Positions 1-5,626 of a DNA stretch of 5,642 nt are shown here, one piece after another (position 1 is the first letter of the stretch; each line of letters opens with the position of its first letter). A model generated the notes under the pieces. That model searched no databases, was not told the DNA's origin, and worked only from the letters and a program-made list of their open reading frames with translations. Location of the stretch: the NCBI GenBank assembly GCA_964568355.1, contig CAZMRK010000846.1:1-5642 (forward strand). The letters are read 5' to 3'. The stretch is from JAJPJX01 sp964568355. GTDB lineage: Bacteria > Acidobacteriota > Terriglobia > Bryobacterales > Bryobacteraceae. The position numbers and the translations under genes were made by a program.

Positions 1-162
1 TTCCATGAGAAGCGCCTCCAGTTTTTCCTGGGCTTTGCGCCGCTCATCCTCGCGGATCAGTTCCCGGACGTACTCGCTCACGCTGCTGTAGCGCCCCGAG
101 GACACTTGTTCGTCCACGAACGCCTTCAACTGCTCAGGCAGGGAGATGTTCATTGTCTGCAT
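1..162 (-). CDS. parD: ParD-family ribbon-helix-helix antitoxin, N-terminal part (C-terminus beyond left edge)
   Basis: The reverse strand encodes 54 residues beginning MQTMNISLPEQL and running open off the left edge. The visible part has the ParD layout: a short beta strand (residues 4-8, NISLP), helix A (about 10-21), a turn with SGRYSS (22-27), then helix B starting at SVSEYVREL (27-35) and a charged helical tail (36-53). In this family the strand pairs in a dimer to bind operator DNA, while the missing C-terminal part would wrap and neutralise a ParE/RelE-type toxin. Full ParD proteins are usually 80-95 residues, so roughly a third is missing. The ATG at 162 is preferred over the in-frame ATG at 153 because a GGAG (complement of 174-177) lies 11 nt upstream of it. 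The toxin gene would be expected immediately to the left and cannot be seen, so a complete toxin-antitoxin pair is inferred. A solitary RHH regulator is the alternative. Confidence 0.82.
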   Translation of the reverse strand, partial: MQTMNISLPEQLKAFVDEQVSSGRYSSVSEYVRELIREDERRKAQEKLEALLME

Positions 163-183
163 GATACAGAACGCTCCGATTAC

Positions 184-212
184 AATCTATCAGGCATGAC
201 AAGAACTGGCAA
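184..212 (-). promoter_or_regulatory. Putative sigma70-type promoter for the ParD-like gene
   Basis: On the reverse strand a TTGCCA (complement of 207-212; 5 of 6 matches to TTGACA) and a TAGATT (complement of 184-189; 4 of 6 matches to TATAAT) are separated by 17 nt. Transcription would begin near 177, right at the GGAG ribosome-binding site, leaving a very short leader. The small palindrome GATT-AC-AATC (178-187) overlaps the -10 element and could be part of an autoregulatory operator, as is usual for ParD-type antitoxins. This is consensus matching by eye only. Confidence 0.35.
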
Positions 213-238
213 CAATTGCTATGCCGCTCCCCTCCAGC

Positions 239-293
239 TTTCGACCGAAATGGTTTCAGGGGGGAACGTCCCGCCAAAGTTGGACCAAACTTT
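239..293. promoter_or_regulatory. Cluster of short inverted repeats upstream of the dehydrogenase gene
   Basis: Four small inverted repeats lie almost end to end: TTTCG-AC-CGAAA (239-250), GAAA-TGG-TTTC (247-257, sharing an arm with the first), GGGA-ACG-TCCC (262-272) and AAAGTT-GGACCA-AACTTT (276-293). They lie 28-82 nt before the chosen start of the alcohol dehydrogenase, where a transcriptional regulator could bind. I could not place a convincing -35/-10 pair on the plus strand here. The symmetry is visible, but the operator role is inferred, and short palindromes also arise by chance. Confidence 0.3.
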
Positions 294-320
294 CGCGAGG
301 AGATTCGCATCCAAGTGGGC

Positions 321-1337
321 ATGGCCAAGATGAAGGTTGCACAAGTTCTGAAACCGGGGGATCCCTTCGAGATTGTAGAGCGCGAGATCCCCGAACCCGC
401 TGCCGGCCAGGTTCGCGTTAAGGTGGAAGCCTGCGGCCTTTGCCACAGCGATTCCTTTACCAAGCTGGGACATTGGCCCGGCCTGCAGTTTCCCCGTGCG
501 CCTGGTCACGAAATCGCGGGGGTCATCGATGCTCTCGGGCCCGGCCTTACCACCTGGAAGGTCGGGCAGCGCGTGGGGGTCGGCTGGCACGGCGGCCACT
601 GCACGGTCTGCGGACCCTGCCGGCGGGGCCAATTCGTCGCCTGCGTACAATTGCGAATTCCCGGCATCAGCTATGACGGCGGCTACGCCGAATACATGGT
701 CACGCCGGCCCAGGGCCTGGCCGCCCTCCCGGACGGGCTAACGGCTGCGGAAGCCGGACCGATTTTGTGCGCCGGCGTCACCACGTTCAATGCGCTGCGG
801 CACAGCGGCGCGCTGCCCGGCCAGTTGGTCGCGATCCAGGGTCTGGGCGGGCTGGGGCACCTGGGCATCCAATACGCCAATAAGATGGGATTTGAAACGG
901 TCGCGATCGGCCGCGGCCCCGACAAACGAGAACTGATCTCGAAGCTGGGTGCGCACCACTACATCGATACCTCGGTGGAGAAACCCGCCGATGTCCTGCA
1001 GCGGCTGGGCGGAGCCAAAACCATTCTGGCCACGGCGCCGAACGCCAGGAGCATGACCGAACTGATCGGGGGCCTCGGAGTGGATGGCACGCTGGTCGTG
1101 GTGGGTGCCTCGCCCGAAGCGATCGAGGTTTCGCCAGTCGCGATCATCGGAAGGCGGACCGGGGTCCGGGGATGGCCTTCCGGCACTTCGGCTGATTCCG
1201 AAGACGCGCTGCGCCTGGCGGCGTTAAGCGGCATCCGCCCGATGATCGAGACCTTCCCGCTGGCAGAAGCGAATGCCGCCTACGAACGGATGATGAGCGG
1301 CAAGGCGCGCTTCCGCGTGGTGTTTCAGATTGCCTGA
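321..1337 (+). CDS. Zinc-dependent medium-chain alcohol dehydrogenase
   Basis: This encodes a 338-residue cytoplasmic oxidoreductase of the zinc MDR family, the usual length, interconverting alcohols and aldehydes with a nicotinamide cofactor. The N-terminal GroES-like catalytic domain carries the expected catalytic zinc ligands C41 (GLCHSD), H63 with E64 (PGHE) and C150. Structural zinc ligands C94, C97, C100 and C108 show the classic C-x2-C-x2-C-x7-C spacing. The Rossmann domain has GLGGLG at 174-179. The residue cluster ending the second strand (AIGRG, 195-199) lacks the Asp typical of NAD-specific members, so NADP(H) use is possible. The ATG at 321 gives the usual MAKMK-type N-terminus. 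An AGGAG at 298-302 is 18 nt away, rather far, and would suit an in-frame GTG at 315 (12 nt), so the start may be two codons earlier. The gene diverges from the antitoxin and converges on the metalloprotease. The physiological substrate cannot be told; cinnamyl-alcohol-dehydrogenase-like or AdhP/AdhA-like enzymes are the nearest groups. Confidence 0.93.
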   Translation: MAKMKVAQVLKPGDPFEIVEREIPEPAAGQVRVKVEACGLCHSDSFTKLGHWPGLQFPRAPGHEIAGVIDALGPGLTTWKVGQRVGVGWHGGHCTVCGPCRRGQFVACVQLRIPGISYDGGYAEYMVTPAQGLAALPDGLTAAEAGPILCAGVTTFNALRHSGALPGQLVAIQGLGGLGHLGIQYANKMGFETVAIGRGPDKRELISKLGAHHYIDTSVEKPADVLQRLGGAKTILATAPNARSMTELIGGLGVDGTLVVVGASPEAIEVSPVAIIGRRTGVRGWPSGTSADSEDALRLAALSGIRPMIETFPLAEANAAYERMMSGKARFRVVFQIA

Positions 1338-1354
1338 AGGCGGTCATCGAGCTG

Positions 1355-2833
1355 CTACCGGCGCACCACCGTGATCGCCCGCCAGCTTGGATTGCCTGCC
1401 GGGTCGAAGGCCCGGATCGTCACTGTATTGGTGCCTTTTTCGAGCGGCACACTGGCGCTCCAGACGGCCGTTCCCATCGCCGTACCGGAATCCCCGTTGG
1501 AGGTGCTCCAGGCGACCTGCGTGACCCCTGCGTTGTCGGACGCGGTGCCACGTACCGTGATCGACGGCGCCGAAGTGGAGACGATCGTCAGCGCCGGAGA
1601 CGTGATGCGCAGGGCCGGCGGTGTCGTATCGCTCCCCGAGCCCGGCGTAGGTGTGGGCGCGCCGGGAGAACCCGGTGTCGCCGGATTCGGCGTGCCGGGA
1701 TCGGCTGGCGCCGCCGGCGGAGTCACCGCTGGGGTGCCCGGCGAAGAAGCGTCCCGGCTGCCGTACAGGTTCCGGATGCCTGCGATATCGTCATCCGAAA
1801 GGACTGCCCCCAGGCGATAATACGGGTACATGATGGCTCCGGGCTGGTCGGAATGAGCCAGCCCGAGAGCGTGTCCGGTCTCGTGCAGTACCACCGTAAA
1901 CAGGTCGATATTGCGGCCCACCTGCCAGTCTTCGTCCTCGTCCAGGTGCATGTCCCCCGCGATGGGTTCAGCGTTGGGCGGGGCCGGGTAGAAGGTGTGC
2001 GCCAGAATCTTCCCGGGGCCGTCGAACGGGTAGGCGTCACCATGGGAGCCGCGGGCAAACAGGATGGAGATGGTACGGGCCGCCTGGCTGCTCGCGGCAG
2101 GCGTAAAGCGTAGTGGGGCGTACCTGGCCCACTCTTCGAATGCTCGCAGGATCTCGGACTGAATCGTCGAGACGGGCAGTTTTCCCGTCATCGCGGTGAA
2201 GAGGTAGTGCAGCTCGACTTCGCCGCCGGAGGTCTCCGGCCAGCCGGTGCCCATCTTGACGTAGGGAGCCATCACGCCGCCATCCAATAGAGCGCCGCCG
2301 CAGGCGACCACGCGCGCGCCGGCCACCAGGTCGCTCGATGCTGGAAAAACGTAAGCCACCTCGTCCCACGAAGCCAGTTCCGTCACCCGCGAGAGCGCGC
2401 CCGTAACCAGCAATTGCGTAGGCAGAAGATCCGGATGCGAGAGCAGATCCAGACCGGCATTCTCGACAATCTGCCGGGCGCGGTCCGGAGAGACATCCGC
2501 GTGAAATTCAACCAGAAAAGCGCCGGTCCCTCCCTGATCCAGCAAGGGACTGAGTTTGTCCTCCACCGGGATCTCCGCCAGCCAGGCGGCATCCAGATCG
2601 CCGGCTTCTACGGTTTGCGGCGCGGTCACGACCAGTCCTCCGCCCGGCAGAGACGCCGTGACCTGGAAGCCGCGCGCCGCCAACTGCCTCCGCACCTCGC
2701 CTCCAGGCGCCTGCTGGAATTGCGCCACATAGTGGCGCCGCGAGGCTCCGCGCGGGATTTCGCGCGCAGCCGGGGTGCGGGCCTGCCCATAGAGCGCTGC
2801 AGCGGCCAACAGCAGAAGGAAAATTCGTCCCAC
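1355..2833 (-). CDS. Secreted matrixin-type (M10A) zinc metalloprotease with Ig-like C-terminal domain
   Basis: This is a 492-residue exported endopeptidase. Residues 1-18 form a signal peptide (MGR, then a Leu/Ala core ending near YGQA). Two similar beta-alpha-beta modules follow (about 34-95 and 105-166) that resemble subtilisin-type (I9) prodomains. The catalytic domain spans about 204-358. It has the zinc motif HETGHALGLAH (H317, E318, H321, H327), the Met-turn at M335 (IMYPYY), and the matrixin structural zinc/calcium region: H264-D266, FDGPG (270-274), H279 and the acidic stretch around H296. The only cysteine, C178, lies just before the catalytic domain. A Pro/Thr/Gly-rich linker (361-405) leads to a bacterial Ig-like domain (406-492). 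The start is GTG at 2833: an in-frame TAA lies six codons upstream and the next in-frame ATG is at residue 188. The ribosome-binding site is weak (a GAG six nt upstream). The gene is divergent from the NHL protein 80 bp away and ends 17 bp from the convergent dehydrogenase. Family and export are secure; the substrate is unknown. Confidence 0.93.
   Translation of the reverse strand: MGRIFLLLLAAAALYGQARTPAAREIPRGASRRHYVAQFQQAPGGEVRRQLAARGFQVTASLPGGGLVVTAPQTVEAGDLDAAWLAEIPVEDKLSPLLDQGGTGAFLVEFHADVSPDRARQIVENAGLDLLSHPDLLPTQLLVTGALSRVTELASWDEVAYVFPASSDLVAGARVVACGGALLDGGVMAPYVKMGTGWPETSGGEVELHYLFTAMTGKLPVSTIQSEILRAFEEWARYAPLRFTPAASSQAARTISILFARGSHGDAYPFDGPGKILAHTFYPAPPNAEPIAGDMHLDEDEDWQVGRNIDLFTVVLHETGHALGLAHSDQPGAIMYPYYRLGAVLSDDDIAGIRNLYGSRDASSPGTPAVTPPAAPADPGTPNPATPGSPGAPTPTPGSGSDTTPPALRITSPALTIVSTSAPSITVRGTASDNAGVTQVAWSTSNGDSGTAMGTAVWSASVPLEKGTNTVTIRAFDPAGNPSWRAITVVRR
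1619..1753 (-). repeat. Low-complexity Pro/Thr/Gly/Ala linker coding segment of the metalloprotease
   Basis: Residues 361-405 of the metalloprotease consist almost only of P, T, G, A and S with irregular PGTP, PGSP and PTPTPG units. This is a flexible interdomain linker between the catalytic and Ig-like domains. The repetition is approximate at protein level and not an exact DNA tandem repeat. Confidence 0.7.
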
Positions 2834-2913
2834 AGGAAACTCATCGGATTACGAGTGAGAATTTCGAGCGGCCGGTCCCACTTTGTTTAGCAATACTGCA
2901 GCAATACCACCAG
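2834..2913. promoter_or_regulatory. Divergent intergenic region shared by metalloprotease and NHL-repeat genes
   Basis: These 80 bp must hold the promoters for both flanking genes, which face away from each other. It contains two copies of AGCAATAC (2889-2896 and 2900-2907), 11 bp apart, about one helical turn. The AATACT at 2892-2897 is a fair -10 candidate (4 of 6) for the plus-strand gene but lacks a good -35. No Shine-Dalgarno-like sequence precedes the ATG at 2914. I found no convincing minus-strand promoter. The promoter role is inferred from gene layout. Confidence 0.45.
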
Positions 2914-5607
2914 ATGAAGATTCGTCCGCTCGCCGAAGCAGTCGCCGTTGGATTTTGCCTGCTGGCCGGTCCGTCCTTTGCGGAATCTGCTTATCACATC
3001 GAAACCATTGCCGGCGGCGGAACGGCGACCACGCCGATAGCAGTCGAGCCGGTACGCATCCAAGGTGTGGCGGTGGACCGCTGGGGCAACGTCTATTTCG
3101 CCGACACCGATAACCATCGCATCTGCCGCCTGACCTCCAGCGGCGCGTTCTCTACCGTGGCCGGCACCGGCTATCCCGGCTTCGACGGCGACGACGGCCC
3201 GGCGACAGCAGCCAGGCTGAAAATTCCCTATGGTGTGGCCGTCGATCCGCTGGGCAACGTCTATTTCGCCGACTTCGGCAACAACCGCGTGCGCCGTATC
3301 GGGCTGGATGGAATCCTCACCACAGTGGCCGGCAGCGGCGAAAGTGGAAGCATGGGGGATGGAGGAAAGGCTACCGCGGCACGCCTCCAGGGGCCGCGAA
3401 ACCTCGCCATCGATCCTGCAGGAAACCTCTACATTTCCGAATTCAACGGACAGCGCGTGCGTCGCGTGGCTCCGGACGGAACCATCACCACGGTCGCCGG
3501 CACCGGTTTTATTGGATTCAGCGGTGACGGATCGCCGGCCTTGACGGCACAACTGGCGTATCCTGCCGGAATCGCGTTGGACACCGCGGGGAACCTTTAC
3601 ATTGCCGACAGCCAAAACAAGCGCGTGCGCAAGATCGTTGCCGGCATAGTCACGACGGTCGCGGGCGGCGAGTATCAACCCATGCCGATCTCGCTGGCCA
3701 CCGATCCATCGGACAATCTCTACATCGCCTATGGGGGCGCCATCCTGCGCAAGCTGTCCACGAGCGGGGAGTTAACCGAGATAGGCAACGGCAGCTCCGG
3801 TTCGACGGGAGACGGCGGAATGGCGGCCGTGGCCAGTTTCAAGATGGTGAACGACGTGGCCTCCGATCCTTCCGGCAATCTCTATATTGCCGATTACAAG
3901 CAGGTTCGCCAAATCTCCGCTACCGGCTCCATAGCGACAATCATACCCGACACTCCGATACCGTTCACCGGCGAGGCGGCTTCGGCGGTTCTGGTGGCGC
4001 TGAACAACCCGGCGGGGGTGACGGCAGACGCGGCCGGCAATGTGTATATCGCCGAGGCAGGGGGCAATCGCATCCGCCGCGTTACAGCGGACGGCAACCT
4101 CGTCACCATCGCGGGGGCGGGCATCCCCGGATTCGCCGGCGACGATGGACCGGCGCCATCGGCGCTGCTGAACGGCCCATCGGGCGTGGCCCTGGACGCG
4201 GCCGGAAACCTGTTCCTGGCCGACACGCAAAACCACCGGCTGCGGGAGATTCTATCTACCGGGTGGATCCGGACTCTGGCGGGCGACGGAAACCCGGGCG
4301 CCGTGCTGTGGAGCCCGCGGGCAGTCGCCACGGACACCGCCGGGAACGTCTACCTGGCAGATTCGCTGAACCACCGCGTGCTGCGCATCGCGCCTTCCGG
4401 CGTGGCTACGGTTGTAGCCGGGACCGGCAATCGCGGCGATACCGGTGATAGCGGGCCGGCCATTCTGGCGCGTCTGAACGGGCCAAGTGCCCTGGCCGTC
4501 GATGCCGCCGGTAATCTCTACATCGCCGATACGGGCAACGACCGTGTGCGCAAGGTGGATGCATCCGGGTCGATCTCGACCATCGCGGGCAGCGGCGCAG
4601 AAGACGATCCTCTGCGATCGCCGGGTGGAGTCGCCGTCGACGCTGCCGGCAGAGTATTCATTGCCGACACCGGGAACCATCGCATCCGCATGATCCCGCC
4701 GACAGGGAGCGCGCGGACCATCGCCGGAACAGGCGCGCCGGGCTTCGGCGGCGACGGCGGCGATGCGGAACTGGCCCAATTGAATGCGCCCTCGGGGCTG
4801 GCGGTGGATGGCTCGGGAAACCTGCTGGTCGCCGACAGCGGCAACAATCGCATCCGCAAGCTCAGCTCCGGCGGATCATCGCCGATCGAAGGTCCGGAGC
4901 CTTCATCCGATGTCTCGGTCGTGAATGCCGCCAGCATGCTGGCAGGTCCGGTCACGCCCGGCGAGACCGTCTCCCTTTTCGCGGCAAACATCGGCCCGGA
5001 GCAGGGCGTCCAGGCTGCGCTCAACGCGGTGGGGATGATCGATACGATGCTGGCCGACGTTCAGGTGTTGTTCGACGGCCGTCCGGCACCGCTGTTCTTC
5101 GTTCAGGCCAGGCAGGTGAATGCCCAGGTACCCTACAGCGTTGCCGGCAAGAGCACGGTCCAGATCGAAGTGCAGTATCAGGGAGCCACCAGGGTGCGCA
5201 GTACAGTGGAGGTCGCCGATTCGGTTCCAGGCATCTTCACCGCAGCCAACGGAACAGGCCCAGTGGTAGCCTTAAACGAGGATGGGAGCCTGAACTCGGA
5301 ATCCAACCCGGCCGCACGCGGCTCGGTCGTGACCATCTTTGCCACCGGCGAGGGCCAGACCCGGCCCCTGGGAGTGAGTGGCGACCCGGCCGCGCCACCT
5401 TACCCCAAACCAGTGCTCCCGGTCTCCCTAAGCATTGGAAACCTCGACGCGGAAATCCTCTACGCGGGCAGCGCCCCCGGCTTTGCCGGCCTGCTGCAAA
5501 TCAACGCGCGCGTACCGAGCGGGTTTGTGCCCACCGGCAACCTCGGCGTCGTTCTGACCATCGGCGGCCACTCCAGCCAGGCGGGCGTGACGTTGGCGGT
5601 GAAATAG
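2914..5607 (+). CDS. Exported NHL-repeat beta-propeller protein with Solibacter-type C-terminal domain
   Basis: This is an 897-residue exported protein. Residues 1-23 form a signal peptide (MKIRPLAEAV, hydrophobic core, cleavage probably after SFA). Residues 28-650 hold twelve NHL repeats of the form GVAVD-x2-GN-(V/L)-Y-(I/F)-AD-x2-N-x-R-(I/V)-R, each usually followed by a TVAGTG strand and a GDGGPA loop. NHL repeats build six-bladed beta-propellers that bind proteins, peptides, glycans or nucleic acids. No catalytic motif is evident. A short Ser/Gly/Pro linker (651-666) leads to a C-terminal domain (667-897) opening with VVNAAS and containing QVNAQVP and QINARVP. I recognise this as the Acidobacteria-typical 'Solibacter uncharacterised C-terminal domain' (TIGR03437 type), of unknown function. 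The ATG at 2914 is chosen because it directly precedes the signal peptide; no Shine-Dalgarno is seen. C15 in the signal peptide is not in a lipobox, so a lipoprotein is unlikely. The role is probably binding or scaffolding at the cell surface, which is inference. Confidence 0.9.
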   Translation: MKIRPLAEAVAVGFCLLAGPSFAESAYHIETIAGGGTATTPIAVEPVRIQGVAVDRWGNVYFADTDNHRICRLTSSGAFSTVAGTGYPGFDGDDGPATAARLKIPYGVAVDPLGNVYFADFGNNRVRRIGLDGILTTVAGSGESGSMGDGGKATAARLQGPRNLAIDPAGNLYISEFNGQRVRRVAPDGTITTVAGTGFIGFSGDGSPALTAQLAYPAGIALDTAGNLYIADSQNKRVRKIVAGIVTTVAGGEYQPMPISLATDPSDNLYIAYGGAILRKLSTSGELTEIGNGSSGSTGDGGMAAVASFKMVNDVASDPSGNLYIADYKQVRQISATGSIATIIPDTPIPFTGEAASAVLVALNNPAGVTADAAGNVYIAEAGGNRIRRVTADGNLVTIAGAGIPGFAGDDGPAPSALLNGPSGVALDAAGNLFLADTQNHRLREILSTGWIRTLAGDGNPGAVLWSPRAVATDTAGNVYLADSLNHRVLRIAPSGVATVVAGTGNRGDTGDSGPAILARLNGPSALAVDAAGNLYIADTGNDRVRKVDASGSISTIAGSGAEDDPLRSPGGVAVDAAGRVFIADTGNHRIRMIPPTGSARTIAGTGAPGFGGDGGDAELAQLNAPSGLAVDGSGNLLVADSGNNRIRKLSSGGSSPIEGPEPSSDVSVVNAASMLAGPVTPGETVSLFAANIGPEQGVQAALNAVGMIDTMLADVQVLFDGRPAPLFFVQARQVNAQVPYSVAGKSTVQIEVQYQGATRVRSTVEVADSVPGIFTAANGTGPVVALNEDGSLNSESNPAARGSVVTIFATGEGQTRPLGVSGDPAAPPYPKPVLPVSLSIGNLDAEILYAGSAPGFAGLLQINARVPSGFVPTGNLGVVLTIGGHSSQAGVTLAVK
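3064..4863 (+). repeat. Array of twelve NHL repeats (protein-level, mostly 56-residue period)
   Basis: The conserved Asp of the V-D-x2-G-N motif falls at residues 55, 111, 167, 223, 264, 318, 372, 428, 474, 530, 576 and 632. The spacings are 56, 56, 56, 41, 54, 54, 56, 46, 56, 46 and 56 residues; the shorter units (following repeats 4, 8 and 10) lack the GDGGPA loop. Repeats 5 (about 259-281) and 6 (about 313-335) are the most degenerate. An extra strand (IETIAGGG, 29-36) precedes repeat 1, while the strand after repeat 12 is missing. That is what a propeller closed by an N-terminal strand would show. DNA copies have diverged in codon use, so this is not a recent duplication. Confidence 0.88.
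4912..5604 (+). other. Solibacter-type C-terminal domain (domain within the NHL protein gene)
   Basis: Residues 667-897 form an Acidobacteria-typical C-terminal domain recognised by its VVNAAS opening, the PGETVSLFA strand, the QVNAQVP motif, the SNPAARGSVVTIFATGEGQT segment and the closing QINARVP and SQAGVTLAVK segments. The composition suggests an all-beta fold. The two halves look like divergent copies of each other. The domain sits at the C-terminus of many otherwise different exported proteins in this lineage, so a generic surface-anchoring, sorting or carbohydrate-binding role is plausible but not shown. Confidence 0.75.
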
Positions 5608-5610
5608 CCC

Positions 5611-5619
5611 TGCTATCCT
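5611..5619 (+). promoter_or_regulatory. Extended -10 promoter element, probably giving a leaderless transcript
   Basis: TGC followed by TATCCT (5614-5619) is an extended -10 (TGnTATnnT) lying just after the stop codon of the NHL protein. A TTGGCG at 5593-5598 could act as a weak -35 with a short 15-nt spacer. Transcription would start near 5626-5627, exactly where an ATG occurs, which suggests a leaderless mRNA. The call is based on consensus match and spacing only. Confidence 0.4.
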
Positions 5620-5626
5620 GAGACGG

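Noticed and set aside
216..320. Extended N-terminus (35 codons) for the alcohol dehydrogenase
   Set aside because: The extra residues do not resemble the family, the frame start covers the inverted-repeat region, and family members begin around the MAKMKVAQV segment.
1338..1354. Terminator between the convergent dehydrogenase and metalloprotease genes
   Set aside because: Only a weak CGGT/ACCG pairing with a 12-nt loop reaching into the protease gene is present, with no T-run on either strand.
1371..1820. 149-codon plus-strand frame antisense to the metalloprotease tail
   Set aside because: It is the complement of the Pro/Thr/Gly linker and Ig-like domain, giving a Gly/Val-rich product without domain features.
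2953..2961. Lipoprotein signal (C15) in the NHL protein
   Set aside because: The context VGFC does not match a lipobox (L-[AS]-[GA]-C), and a normal signal peptidase I site follows at SFA.
2887..3678. 263-codon open frame on the minus strand opposite the NHL repeats
   Set aside because: It is a shadow of the NHL coding sequence: the repeated NHL codons give a repetitive antisense product with no recognisable domain, and the plus-strand gene has a clear signal peptide and motifs throughout.
3064..4863. DNA tandem repeat or CRISPR-like array
   Set aside because: The 168-bp periodicity is at protein level in a single open frame; DNA copies are diverged and there are no unique spacers between identical repeats.
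3772..5024. Several 147-175 codon minus-strand frames opposite the NHL gene
   Set aside because: All mirror the repeat periodicity of the plus-strand gene, overlap each other and lack domain-like sequence. High GC content makes long antisense frames common.
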